Origin: Stenotrophobium sp040387055
GTDB lineage: Bacteria; Pseudomonadota; Gammaproteobacteria; Nevskiales; Nevskiaceae
NCBI GenBank assembly: GCA_040387055.1
Contig: JAZKEM010000077.1
Span: forward strand, 1-48,280
DNA length: 48,280 nucleotides
Direction: 5' to 3'
Shown piece by piece: positions 15,190 through 24,891 of this stretch. The notes beneath the pieces were generated by a model. That model searched no databases. It was not told the DNA's origin and saw only the letters and a list, made by a program, of their open reading frames with translations. Position 1 is the first letter of the stretch; every line of letters begins with the position of its first letter. The translations under genes were made by a program, and so were the position numbers.

Positions 15190-15732
15190 ATGACTCAAAA
15201 ATCGCCGGACGATGGAGACGATGCGGAACTGTTCCGCGCCGCAATTGCGGGCGTCAAACCCCTCTCTACAAGCCACCATGCGCACGAGCGTCCCAAACCC
15301 TCCGCTCGGCCGCTGCAAAAAGAGGCGGATGACCGCGCCGTACTTGCTGAGCTACTCAACGATCCCGAACCAGACATGCTGGAGAGCGGCGACACGCTTA
15401 TCTACCAAGGACCAGGGCTGCAAGACGGCGTCTTTCGCAAATTGCGGCGTGGACAGTTTCATATGCAGTCAGAATTAGATTTGCACGGCTTCAATCGCGC
15501 TGGCGCAAAACTAGTACTGACGGAGTTCCTCGCGCATTGCCACGACCGAGGTTATCGCAGCGTCCGCATTATCCATGGCAAGGGAAATGGCTCACCGAAC
15601 AGTGGGCCGGTGATCAAAACGCATTTGGATAGTTGGCTACGCAAGCGCAAAGATGTGTTGGCATTTTGTTCCGCGCGGCCAGTAGATGGCGGCACGGGTG
15701 CGGTGTACGTGTTGCTGCGCTCTACGAATTAG
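15190..15732 (+). CDS. Smr-domain protein
   Basis: A 180-residue protein ending in a Smr (small MutS-related) domain. The domain starts with ELDLHGFNRAGAKLVLTEFL, the LDLHG motif, and continues through YRSVRIIHGKGNGSPNSGPVIKTHL, the HGKG motif, to the final strand TGAVYVLLRS. The N-terminal ~90 residues are polar and low-complexity. SmrA/SmrB-type proteins are linked to nucleic-acid cleavage; in E. coli SmrB cuts mRNA at collided ribosomes. SmrA versus SmrB cannot be settled from this alone. AGGA lies six to seven bases before the ATG. Convergent with the TetR gene, 14 bases apart. Confidence 0.85.
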   Translation: MTQKSPDDGDDAELFRAAIAGVKPLSTSHHAHERPKPSARPLQKEADDRAVLAELLNDPEPDMLESGDTLIYQGPGLQDGVFRKLRRGQFHMQSELDLHGFNRAGAKLVLTEFLAHCHDRGYRSVRIIHGKGNGSPNSGPVIKTHLDSWLRKRKDVLAFCSARPVDGGTGAVYVLLRSTN

Positions 15733-15746
15733 CCACTCATTTCCGC

Positions 15747-16379
15747 TTAGGGCAATGAATCTGCGATCGAATGGCGCAATTCCAGCGCAAGCTGCTGCAA
15801 CACTTGGTGGAAACGTTCCTCTCCCGCCATACGCGCAATCTGCAAACTGCCCTGTAACGCAGCGCCGATCTCAACGGCTTTATGGCGAGAATCGCCAATG
15901 AAGTTAAGGCTGCCTTGTGCACGTCCCGCTTCTAGCGTTTCAACCAGCCATTCAAAAATTTCACGCATCAGTAAACGCGCTTCATGACGCATAACTTCTG
16001 GAATGGCTTCGAACTCACTGCTCAACACGCCACCGGGACAAATCTTTGAACCCGCAACGGCGTATTCAACATAAGTCTGAAAGTGGGCATTGAGACGATC
16101 CCACGCACTGCTCAAACGTGCGACTTCATCGGTCCAATCGCGAAAACGCTGGCGATAACGTTTGACCAAGGCAACGCCTAGATCTTCTTTGCCGGGGAAG
16201 TGGTAATGAATCGCAGCATTGCGAATGCCGAGCTGAACGGCGATGTGTTGATAACTAAACGCGTTGTAGCCGCGACGCTGCAGAAGTTCTTCTGCGGCGT
16301 TGAGGATTTCTTCACGCGTGTCACGGCCTAAGCGCATGCCGCGTTTACGAGCTTCGATGGGTTTCAGAATATCCAGCAT
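15747..16379 (-). CDS. TetR/AcrR-family transcriptional regulator
   Basis: A 210-residue one-domain repressor. The N-terminal helix-turn-helix (about residues 20-65) reads TREEILNAAEELLQRRGYNAFSYQHIAVQLGIRNAAIHYHFPGKEDLG, unmistakably TetR. The C-terminal ligand domain carries CPGGVLSSEFEAIPEVM, a motif seen in several fatty-acid or quinone-type TetR regulators, but the ligand cannot be predicted. The start could also be the second Met (16337), since neither has a Shine-Dalgarno. It follows ispF on the same strand, and a 12-bp palindrome lies 26 bases upstream. Confidence 0.85.
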   Translation of the reverse strand: MLDILKPIEARKRGMRLGRDTREEILNAAEELLQRRGYNAFSYQHIAVQLGIRNAAIHYHFPGKEDLGVALVKRYRQRFRDWTDEVARLSSAWDRLNAHFQTYVEYAVAGSKICPGGVLSSEFEAIPEVMRHEARLLMREIFEWLVETLEAGRAQGSLNFIGDSRHKAVEIGAALQGSLQIARMAGEERFHQVLQQLALELRHSIADSLP

Positions 16380-16404
16380 GCTTGCAGTATACCCCCGCCA
16401 CTCG

Positions 16405-16416
16405 CTCTAGCTAGAG
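16405..16416. promoter_or_regulatory. 12-bp palindrome upstream of the TetR gene
   Basis: CTCTAGCTAGAG is a perfect palindrome overlapping the ispF stop codon and lying 26 bases before the TetR start. Autoregulatory TetR operators are often palindromes in this position, but the match is short and unproven. Confidence 0.3.
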
Positions 16417-16898
16417 GGACCCAAAAGGACTACAGCATGCGCTGCAATGCCTTCTTTACGGCCGATATGGCCCATGCCTTCATTAGTCGTGGCTTTAACG
16501 TTAACAACATCAACGCTCACGCCCATATCCTGCGCCAAAACGGCCTGCATGGACAGCGTGTATGGCGATACGCGTGGCGCCTGCGCAATCAGCGTTAGGT
16601 CTGCATTGACCACAGCGAAACCTTTGGCTTTGACACGCAACATGACTTCCTTGAGCAATTCGCGGCTGTTGATGCCTTTGAACTGCGCATCGGTATCTGG
16701 AAATAACTTACCGATATCACCGCCGCCAATAGCGCCGAGCAGTGCATCGCAGAGGGCATGAATCATCACGTCGCCATCAGAATGGGCAATGATTCGATAT
16801 TTGCAGTCGATCTTGACGCCACCTAGCGTCAGGCCCTCACCCGCTTCGATGCGATGCGAATCAAAGCCATGACCAATTCGAAAACCAAACGCGCTCAC
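16407..16898 (-). CDS. ispF: 2-C-methyl-D-erythritol 2,4-cyclodiphosphate synthase
   Basis: A 163-residue MEP-pathway enzyme that cyclises CDP-ME 2-phosphate to MEcPP in isoprenoid synthesis. Zn-binding Asp and His are in GHGFDSHRI and the later His in IAHSDGDVMIHALCDALLGA. GDIGKLFPDTDAQFKG and the C-terminal VKATTNEGMGHIGRKEGIAAHAVV are standard. The start is the GTG at 16898: AGGAG sits seven bases upstream and the GTG overlaps the ispD stop (GTGA). Forms a coupled pair with ispD. Confidence 0.96.
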   Translation of the reverse strand: MSAFGFRIGHGFDSHRIEAGEGLTLGGVKIDCKYRIIAHSDGDVMIHALCDALLGAIGGGDIGKLFPDTDAQFKGINSRELLKEVMLRVKAKGFAVVNADLTLIAQAPRVSPYTLSMQAVLAQDMGVSVDVVNVKATTNEGMGHIGRKEGIAAHAVVLLGPSS

Positions 16899-17611
16899 GG
16901 TTGTTGCTCCTGTCGCGCCAGCCAAAATTCGGCGACTGCGAGATCTTCTGCGTAAGTGACTTTGATATTACTGTCGCGGCCACGCACGAGGCGCGGGGTG
17001 TAACCAGCACGTTCCATTGCGCTGGCTTCGTCGGTCACTTCAAGGCCGCGCTCGGCGCATTCCTTGAGTGAACTCATCAACAAATCGAGTCTGAAAATCT
17101 GTGGCGTTTGTGCGCGCCAGATAAATTCCCGATCAACCGTTGAACTCACCTTTCCCTGCTTGGATTTTTTTAGCGTGTCGGTAACAGGCAATGCAAGCAG
17201 GCCACCATGTTCGTCATCAGCTTCTTCACGAAGGCGTTCGATATCTGCCCACTCCACGCAAGGACGTGCAGCATCGTGAACCATTACGAAAACTTCTTCG
17301 AAACCCTGAGTACGTGCAGCCACTGCTTCTAAACCGGCGAGCACTGAATCCGCACGCGCAACGCCTCCATGCGTCGTCACAATTTTAGGGTGACGTGCAA
17401 TCGGCAACTTGGGATATTCCTGATCGTTTTTGGCCAGCACCAACACTACGCCGTCGATATGATCGTGATCAAGAAACGATGCGAGGCTCCATTCCAGAAT
17501 CGTACGACCGCGCAGCGGCAGATACTGCTTGGGGCGATTAATGCCCATGCGCGTGCCGCCGCCAGCAGCGGGAATCACAGCCCAGTAACGAGGAGACTGA
17601 TTCGACGACAC
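16895..17611 (-). CDS. ispD: 2-C-methyl-D-erythritol 4-phosphate cytidylyltransferase
   Basis: A 238-residue MEP-pathway nucleotidyltransferase that joins CTP to MEP. The CTP-binding loop is IPAAGGGTRMG, followed by PKQYLPLRGRTILEWSL. The catalytic block is VHDAARPCVEW, and the C-terminal region has EFIWRAQTPQIFRLDLL and the VTDEASAMERAG motif. All conserved positions look intact. The start is GTG. It follows ftsB by nine bases and overlaps ispF by the GTGA junction. Confidence 0.96.
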   Translation of the reverse strand: MSSNQSPRYWAVIPAAGGGTRMGINRPKQYLPLRGRTILEWSLASFLDHDHIDGVVLVLAKNDQEYPKLPIARHPKIVTTHGGVARADSVLAGLEAVAARTQGFEEVFVMVHDAARPCVEWADIERLREEADDEHGGLLALPVTDTLKKSKQGKVSSTVDREFIWRAQTPQIFRLDLLMSSLKECAERGLEVTDEASAMERAGYTPRLVRGRDSNIKVTYAEDLAVAEFWLARQEQQP

Positions 17612-17620
17612 AACCGGGAC

Positions 17621-17896
17621 CTAGGGTTCAACAACGAGATAAAACGTTTCGCCCTGGCGAATCATGCCCATCGTCGTACGCGCACGCGCTTCGATGGCTT
17701 GCACACCGGAATTGAGGTCAGCGACTTCAGCATCCAGTGCGGCGTTGCGCACTTTCAGCTTTTCATTTTCAGCACGTTGCTCATCCACCTGCACCTGCAG
17801 GCGATGCGTGTGAGCGATACCGCCGTCAGCAACCCAGAGTCGCCACTGCAGCCCCGCCAGAAGCAGGGCTAACAGCATGACGGCGATTCTGGGCAT
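17621..17896 (-). CDS. ftsB: cell division protein FtsB
   Basis: A 91-residue bitopic inner-membrane protein of the divisome. A membrane helix at about residues 4-22 (IAVMLLALLLAGLQWRLWV) is followed by a coiled coil (VDEQRAENEKLKVRNAALDAEVADL), the surface that zips with FtsL. After this, EARARTTMGMIRQGETFYLVVE is the conserved DivIC/FtsB tail that contacts FtsQ. Length and position between eno and ispD match ftsB in most gammaproteobacteria. Confidence 0.95.
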   Translation of the reverse strand: MPRIAVMLLALLLAGLQWRLWVADGGIAHTHRLQVQVDEQRAENEKLKVRNAALDAEVADLNSGVQAIEARARTTMGMIRQGETFYLVVEP

Positions 17897-17905
17897 GTGC
17901 TGGCG

Positions 17906-19189
<1,284 letters not shown>

Positions 19190-19232
19190 GTTTAAGGTTT
19201 GGCTTCTTCAATGAATGGCGAGGTGATAAGTC

Positions 19233-20066
19233 TTACTTGAGCTTGGTTTCGAGCAGGCCGCTCTTCTTGGTGACGCGATCCAGCTCCACCAAGGTTTCGA
19301 TCAGTGAATCCATGTGCTTGAGTGGCAGCGAGTTGGGGCCGTCGCACAGCGCTTCATCTGGACGCGGATGCGTTTCCATGAACACGCCAGCAACGCCGGC
19401 GCTAACTGCAGCGCGTGCGAGCACTGGAATCATTTCGCGCATGCCACCAGAAGCATTGCCCTGCCCGCCTGGCAACTGCACGGTGTGCGTAGCGTCAAAA
19501 ACAACCGGTGCGTAGTCGCGCATGATGGCGAGGCCACGCATATCAGCGACGAGATTGTTGTAGCCGAAGGTGAAGCCACGCTCGCACAGCATGAACTGAT
19601 GTTCTGCGACCGCTTTCATCTTCTCGATCACGTTGCCCATTTCCCACGGGCTCATGAACTGGCCTTTCTTGACGTTGATCGGACGACCCGTCTTGGCAAC
19701 GTTCTGCATGAAATTGGTTTGGCGGCAGAGGAAGGCTGGCGTCTGGATCACATCGATCACGGCAGCAACTTCATTCAGCGGAGTGTCTTCATGCACGTCG
19801 GTGAGCACCGGTACGCCAATCTGCTTTTTGACCTTCTCCATGATCTTCAGGCCTTCTTCAATGCCTGGGCCGCGGTAGCTCTTGTGCGAGGTGCGGTTAG
19901 CTTTGTCGAACGAGCCTTTGAAGATGTAGAGAATGCCGTGCTTCTTGCACAGCGGCGCGATGTAACCAGCGACGTCGAGTGCGAGCTGTTCGGATTCCAG
20001 CGTGTCTGGGCCTGCGATCAGGAAGAGTGGATGTTCAATACCTACATCGTGGCCGCAAAGCTTCAT
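19233..20066 (-). CDS. kdsA: 3-deoxy-8-phosphooctulonate (Kdo-8-phosphate) synthase
   Basis: A 277-residue enzyme condensing PEP with arabinose 5-phosphate to Kdo-8-P for lipid A core. Most of the protein resembles the class related to Aquifex and Xanthomonas KdsA: FKGSFDKANRTS, PAFLCRQTNF, INVKKGQFMSPW, ERGFTFGYNNLVADMRG, DATHTVQLPGGQ, SGGMREMIPV and METHPRPDEAL. At the position that is Cys in the metal-dependent class and Asn in the metal-free class, this protein has Asp (LIAGPDTLES, residue 21). The CDGPN near the C-terminus is more like the metal-free class. Its start overlaps the pyrG stop (ATGA). Confidence 0.95.
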   Translation of the reverse strand: MKLCGHDVGIEHPLFLIAGPDTLESEQLALDVAGYIAPLCKKHGILYIFKGSFDKANRTSHKSYRGPGIEEGLKIMEKVKKQIGVPVLTDVHEDTPLNEVAAVIDVIQTPAFLCRQTNFMQNVAKTGRPINVKKGQFMSPWEMGNVIEKMKAVAEHQFMLCERGFTFGYNNLVADMRGLAIMRDYAPVVFDATHTVQLPGGQGNASGGMREMIPVLARAAVSAGVAGVFMETHPRPDEALCDGPNSLPLKHMDSLIETLVELDRVTKKSGLLETKLK

Positions 20067-21775
20067 GCTGCTTTCACCTTATCGCTGGCAGGAGCGCCAG
20101 CAGTGGATTGGTTGCCCGCTTGATTAGCGAGATGATGTTTACGCGCAGCGCCTACGAAGCCTTCGAACAGCGGATGGCCATCACGCGGCGTTGAAGTGAA
20201 TTCCGGATGGAACTGGCAAGCGACGAACCACGGATGATCTGGCAGCTCAATCATTTCGATCAGCGAACCATCTTCTGATTCACCGACCAGCGCCATACCT
20301 TTCTGCGTTAGCTGTTCGCGATAGTTGTTGTTGAATTCATAGCGATGACGATGACGTTCGCTAATCAGTTCAGCGTTGTACAAGGCACGCGATTTGGAAC
20401 CGGCTTTGAGGCGGCAAGTCTGCACGCCCAAACGCATAGTGCCGCCCTTGTCGGACTGCGAACTGCGCTGCTGCACTGAGCCTGCGGCATCACGCCATTC
20501 AGTCACCAGTGCAATCACTGGGTGCGGAGACTTCGGTGCGAATTCGGTGCTGTGCGCACCTTCGAGACCGGCAACGTTACGTGCGAATTCAATCGCAGCG
20601 ACCTGCATACCCAAGCAAATACCGAGGTAAGGAATTTTGTTTTCGCGTGCATAACGTGCAGCGGCAATCTTGCCTTCGACACCGCGCTCACCGAAACCAC
20701 CGGGAACGAGGATGGCGTCAGCGCCTTGCAGCAAGCGCGTGCCCTGACCCTGAACCGCTTCGGATTCCACATAGCGAATCTTCACGCGCGTGTGCGTGTG
20801 CAGACCGGAGTGATACAGCGCTTCATTGATCGATTTGTACGCATCTGCGAGATCGACGTACTTGCCGACCATCGCGACTTCAATCTCAGTGTCCATCGCA
20901 GCGCGGCCATTGACCACGCGCTCCCACTGGCTGAGATCAGCCTGACGGCATTCCAGACCAAAGTGCTCAACGACGAAATCATCCAAGCCCTGCTGATGGA
21001 GCCAGCCAGGAATCTTGTAGATATCGTCCAGATCCACTGCCGAAATGACGGCGCGGTTAGGCACGTTGGTGAACAGCGAAATTTTGCGGCGCTCAGATTC
21101 CGGCAGCGAACGCTCGGTACGGCACAGCAGAACGTCTGGCTGAATACCGATGGAGCGCAGTTCTTTCACAGAGTGCTGCGTCGGCTTGGTCTTGAGCTCG
21201 CCGGATGCCTTCACAAATGGCACCAACGTCAGATGCATGAACAGTGCGTTCTTCTTGTTGCTGCCGCCATTGAGTTCCACCGCCATCTGACGGATTGCTT
21301 CAAGGAAAGGCAGCGATTCAATGTCGCCGACCGTACCGCCGATCTCGACCATGCAGATATCCGCGCCCTGTGCGGCAATACGGATGCGGGTCTGGATTTC
21401 GTCGGTGATGTGCGGAATCACCTGAATGGTGCTGCCGAGATAATCGCCACGGCGTTCTTTCTCAAGAACGTTGCGATAGATCTGGCCGGTGGTGACGTTG
21501 CTCTTGCGGCTGGTTTTGCTACGCAGATAACGCTCGTAGTGGCCCAGATCGAGATCGGTTTCAGCGCCGTCTTCGGTCACGAAAACTTCGCCGTGCTGAA
21601 ACGGGCTCATCGTGCCCGCATCAACGTTGATGTAGGGATCGAGCTTGATGATGTGAACTTTGAGACCACGCGATTCAAGGATCGCGCCCAAGGAGGCTGC
21701 AGCGATACCCTTTCCGAGGGAGGACACTACGCCTCCAGTAACAAAGATATAGCGCGTATTCGTCTCGGCGGTCAT
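20063..21775 (-). CDS. pyrG: CTP synthase
   Basis: A 570-residue cytosolic enzyme aminating UTP to CTP with glutamine. The N-terminal synthetase domain begins FVTGGVVSSLGKGIAAASLGAILESRG (P-loop-like). The C-terminal class I glutaminase has the nucleophile Cys in YLGICLGMQVAAIEFARNV and the His/Glu in CQFHPEFTSTPRDGHPLFEGF. About 25 residues longer than E. coli PyrG, the extra being an Ala-rich C-terminal tail (HHLANQAGNQSTAGAPASDK). It heads pyrG-kdsA-eno-ftsB-ispD-ispF. Confidence 0.98.
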   Translation of the reverse strand: MTAETNTRYIFVTGGVVSSLGKGIAAASLGAILESRGLKVHIIKLDPYINVDAGTMSPFQHGEVFVTEDGAETDLDLGHYERYLRSKTSRKSNVTTGQIYRNVLEKERRGDYLGSTIQVIPHITDEIQTRIRIAAQGADICMVEIGGTVGDIESLPFLEAIRQMAVELNGGSNKKNALFMHLTLVPFVKASGELKTKPTQHSVKELRSIGIQPDVLLCRTERSLPESERRKISLFTNVPNRAVISAVDLDDIYKIPGWLHQQGLDDFVVEHFGLECRQADLSQWERVVNGRAAMDTEIEVAMVGKYVDLADAYKSINEALYHSGLHTHTRVKIRYVESEAVQGQGTRLLQGADAILVPGGFGERGVEGKIAAARYARENKIPYLGICLGMQVAAIEFARNVAGLEGAHSTEFAPKSPHPVIALVTEWRDAAGSVQQRSSQSDKGGTMRLGVQTCRLKAGSKSRALYNAELISERHRHRYEFNNNYREQLTQKGMALVGESEDGSLIEMIELPDHPWFVACQFHPEFTSTPRDGHPLFEGFVGAARKHHLANQAGNQSTAGAPASDKVKAA

Positions 21776-21820
21776 GAGTGAGCTGTTCTAGTTCGTAAGA
21801 CGCTATTTTACGCTAGCAGC

Positions 21821-21847
21821 CGGGTGATCTGCACCCGTGTTGGTGCA
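21821..21847 (-). promoter_or_regulatory. two mutually exclusive hairpins upstream of pyrG
   Basis: CGGGTG (21821-21826) pairs with CACCCG (21832-21837), while TGCACC (21830-21835) pairs with GGTGCA (21842-21847); the two share 21832-21835. They lie between the acyl-CoA ligase terminator and pyrG. Whether they are transcribed, or act as DNA dyads near a weak TAAAAT -10-like element at 21810-21805, cannot be told. Confidence 0.3.
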
Positions 21848-21890
21848 AAAAATGTCGCCCGGCTCATTTTCAGTGCGGGCCGGGCGACAT
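21846..21890 (-). terminator. intrinsic terminator of the acyl-CoA ligase gene
   Basis: ATGTCGCCCGGC and GCCGGGCGACAT form a perfect 12-bp stem (21890-21879 with 21863-21852), followed on the minus strand by a run of six T. It lies six bases past the ligase stop and separates it from pyrG. Confidence 0.85.
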
Positions 21891-21895
21891 CAATC

Positions 21896-23518
21896 CTAGG
21901 CCGTAGGCAGCTTGTAGCCTTTGAAATCCTCTCGCAGCTTGGTTTTCAGCAGCTTTCCGGTCGCGGTGTGCGGCAGCTGGTCGACAAAAGCCACATCGTC
22001 CGGCATCCACCATTTGGCGATCTTGCCCTCGTAGAACTTGAGCAGTTCCTCGCGCGTAACCTCCTGCCCTGGCTTCTTGACGATGATCAGCAGCGGGCGC
22101 TCATCCCATTTCGGGTGATAAATGCCGATGACGGCCGCCTCTTGTACTGCCGGATGGCCGATGGCAACGTTTTCGAGATCAATCGAGCTAATCCACTCGC
22201 CGCCGGACTTGATCACGTCCTTCGAGCGGTCGGTAATCTGGATATAACCATCCGGATCCAGCGTGGCGACGTCGCCAGTCGGGAACCAGCCGTCGACCAG
22301 CGGGCTGCTCTCGCCGCGGTAATAGCGGTCGATGATCCATGGACCTTTAACCAGCAGATCACCAAAGGCCTTGCCGTCACGCGGCAACTCCTTGCCATCG
22401 GCATCCACGATCTTGAGGTCGACGCCATAAATCACGCGGCCGGCCTTGGTGCGGATCGCAAACTGCTCGTCAGCACTCAGCTTGAGGTGCTTCTCTTTAA
22501 GCGTGTTGTAAGTGCCCAGCGGCGACATTTCGGTCATGCCCCAGCCTTGACTGAGTTCGACGCCGTAGTCGTCCTTGAACGCCTTCATCAGCGCAGGCGG
22601 CAGAGCCGAGCCGCCGACTACAGATCGCCAAGGTTTACGGAATTTCAGGCCATTCTTTTGCAGATGCTGCAGCAGGCCGAGCCAGACCGTCGGCACGCCA
22701 GCCGAGAAGGTCACACCCTCTGACTCGAACAACTCATAAAGACTGGCGCCATCCAGCCCCGGGCCCGGGAATACCAGCTTGGCACCGACCATGGAGCAGG
22801 AATACGGCGAGCCCCAGGCGTTGACGTGAAACATCGGCACCACAGGCAGCACCACATCGCGCGAGGACAGACACATCACGTCCGGCAAACAGGTGGCATA
22901 GGCATGCAGGATGGTCGAGCGATGGCTGTAGAGCACACCTTTAGGATTACCCGTCGTGCCCGAGGTGTAGCACAGCACGGCCGCGGTGTTTTCATCAAAG
23001 CTTGGCCATTCAAACGTGTCGTTCTCGGCTTCTAATAATTCTTCGTAGCACAGCGGCGTAACGCCCTTGATGGTGGGCATGTGCGCACGATCCGTCAGTG
23101 CCACCCAACCTTTCACTGTCGGGCAATTTGGCGCGAGCGCTTCAACCAACGGCGCAAAGGACAGATCGAAGAAGACGTACTTGTCTTCAGCATGATTCAT
23201 GATCCAGCCGAGTTGCTCAGGGAACAAACGCGGATTCACCGTGTGCAAGATCGCGCCAGAACCGGAGACCGCGAAATACAACTCAAAGTGGCGATAACCG
23301 TTCCACGCCAGCGTGGCGATACGATCTTCAGATTTCACGCCCAAACGCTTCAACGCATTAGCAAGCTTGCGCGAGCGAGTATGAGCATCGCTGTAGGTAT
23401 AACGATGGATATCGCCTTCACAGCGGCGCGACACAATTTCAACATCGCCGTGATACCGATCCGCATGTTTCACCAGCGACGAAATCATCAACGGCATACT
23501 CATCATCTGACCCAGCAT
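21896..23518 (-). CDS. AlkK-type fatty acyl-CoA ligase
   Basis: A 540-residue AMP-forming (ANL superfamily) acyl-CoA ligase. The P-loop is LCYTSGTTGNPKGVLYSHRST, with WGMTEMSP (A5), GWFPTGDVATLDPDGYIQITDRSKDVIKSGGEWIS (A7/A8 hinge) and the catalytic Lys in LPHTATGKLLKTKLRE (A10). The N-terminal MLGQMMSMPLMISSLVKHA is typical of medium-chain AlkK/FadD3-like ligases rather than acetyl-CoA synthetase. The second in-frame ATG is chosen, because GAGGAG sits six bases before it and directly abuts the first ATG at 23524. The exact chain-length preference is not determinable. It follows tilS by about 30 bases and ends in a strong terminator. Confidence 0.9.
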   Translation of the reverse strand: MLGQMMSMPLMISSLVKHADRYHGDVEIVSRRCEGDIHRYTYSDAHTRSRKLANALKRLGVKSEDRIATLAWNGYRHFELYFAVSGSGAILHTVNPRLFPEQLGWIMNHAEDKYVFFDLSFAPLVEALAPNCPTVKGWVALTDRAHMPTIKGVTPLCYEELLEAENDTFEWPSFDENTAAVLCYTSGTTGNPKGVLYSHRSTILHAYATCLPDVMCLSSRDVVLPVVPMFHVNAWGSPYSCSMVGAKLVFPGPGLDGASLYELFESEGVTFSAGVPTVWLGLLQHLQKNGLKFRKPWRSVVGGSALPPALMKAFKDDYGVELSQGWGMTEMSPLGTYNTLKEKHLKLSADEQFAIRTKAGRVIYGVDLKIVDADGKELPRDGKAFGDLLVKGPWIIDRYYRGESSPLVDGWFPTGDVATLDPDGYIQITDRSKDVIKSGGEWISSIDLENVAIGHPAVQEAAVIGIYHPKWDERPLLIIVKKPGQEVTREELLKFYEGKIAKWWMPDDVAFVDQLPHTATGKLLKTKLREDFKGYKLPTA

Positions 23519-23551
23519 GTGCATCTCCTCTTATATTTTTGGGTACTACTT

Positions 23552-24862
23552 TTAAACGTCGCGCCATGTAATGCGGAGCTTACGTCGCGCTAATTCTGCA
23601 GACCATTCGGCGCCAAGCCAGCGATCTGCCACAGAAACCAAACGTCCTTCCGAATAAATCAGCGGCATGCGTAGTCGCTGCCACTGTGGGACAGCGGCTT
23701 CTTGAAAAAGATTCTTCAGAGTCCGTGTGCGGGACGCCCCACCCGTTCGGAGAGTTTCGCCACCGCTAGCAAAACAAATGGTTAAGGGATGTGGCAGCGC
23801 TTTGCGTGCGTTAGAGGTCAGTACACCACAACCCACAGGCAGCTCAAAACGACCCTTGCCATCCCATTGCAGCTCAATCCCTTTCGGCGCTAGTGGCAGC
23901 GGCGACATGACATGTAACTGATCACGATAACGACGGAATTCATACGCACCACAGTTCAGCAACGGCTGCGCATCCACGCGCGCCAGTAAAACTTCGCGCT
24001 CCAAGCGTTGCAGCATCGCAGCAGCAGGCGCCTCAAAGCCTCGCTCACTCAACCAATAACGAATGGCATTACGCCGACGCGCAGCGCTTAAGGCTTGCAA
24101 TGCAACAACACTGAGCGTTTCATCGCGCCGCAGTGCATTGAGATCTTGCTGCGCTAACTCATCCAACAGTTCATTGGCCTCGGCACAATGCTCGGCCGCA
24201 CGCGCAAGACTCACATCGGTTTGCGGCCAGTGCTCGCGCAAACGCGGCATTACCTCCTGACGCAGATATGAACGCGCATAACGCGGCGCATAGTTGTGCG
24301 GGTCTTCAATCCACTTGAGCTTCGTACTTTTTGCGTAAGCCAGAATCTCCGAGCGCGGCGTTTGCAGCAAAGGACGCCACAATACGCCGGGCGCGAATAC
24401 AGTCACTGGACGCATCGCGGCTAATCCGGCAACACCGGCACCACGCAGCAAGCGCAGCAGCACAGTCTCAGCTTGATCATCGCGATGATGTGCCGTCACC
24501 AGAATATCTCCCTCACGCATCCTTGAATGTAATGCGTTGTAGCGTGCCATACGCGCGGCAGCTTCGGGCCCTACCGAATTAGCAGGGTCAATTTTTACGT
24601 GCAGTGCTTCAAAAGGCACTTTCAACTTGCGGCATTGCGTCTGACATTGTTTGGCCCATTCATCAGCCGTGTCTTGCAGACCATGATGAATGTGCAGCGC
24701 GCGTAAATTTTTGGTGCCCTGCGCATGAAGTAAATGCAGCAGCGCAGTGGAATCCAGACCACCACTAAAAGCCAGCCACACGCGAGCGCCTTTTGACGTT
24801 GCAGGCATTGCGAGTAGCGAAGGGCTTTTAAGAGTTGATTTCACTGTCGAAGCGTAGCGCAT
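23552..24862 (-). CDS. tilS: tRNA(Ile)-lysidine synthase
   Basis: A 436-residue ATP-dependent enzyme that modifies C34 of tRNA-Ile(CAU) to lysidine so it reads AUA. The PP-loop motif is LAFSGGLDSTALLHLLHA near residue 35. HIHHGLQ, ARYNALHSRM, LVTAHHRDDQAETVLLRLLRG and the WRPLLQTPRSEILAYA block follow. The C-terminal TilS substrate-binding domain is present (LRTGGASRTRTLKNLFQEAAVP). Start taken at the ATG at 24862, just after an in-frame GTG; TAGG lies six bases upstream. Located directly after the accA terminator. Confidence 0.95.
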   Translation of the reverse strand: MRYASTVKSTLKSPSLLAMPATSKGARVWLAFSGGLDSTALLHLLHAQGTKNLRALHIHHGLQDTADEWAKQCQTQCRKLKVPFEALHVKIDPANSVGPEAAARMARYNALHSRMREGDILVTAHHRDDQAETVLLRLLRGAGVAGLAAMRPVTVFAPGVLWRPLLQTPRSEILAYAKSTKLKWIEDPHNYAPRYARSYLRQEVMPRLREHWPQTDVSLARAAEHCAEANELLDELAQQDLNALRRDETLSVVALQALSAARRRNAIRYWLSERGFEAPAAAMLQRLEREVLLARVDAQPLLNCGAYEFRRYRDQLHVMSPLPLAPKGIELQWDGKGRFELPVGCGVLTSNARKALPHPLTICFASGGETLRTGGASRTRTLKNLFQEAAVPQWQRLRMPLIYSEGRLVSVADRWLGAEWSAELARRKLRITWRDV

Positions 24863-24891
24863 CACAGGCCTATTCGAACAAGGCCTCCAAC

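Noticed and set aside
20522..21781. A 419-residue plus-strand frame antisense to pyrG
   Set aside because: Long antisense frames are expected opposite GC-rich conserved genes; the encoded sequence matches no family, and pyrG on the other strand is unambiguous.
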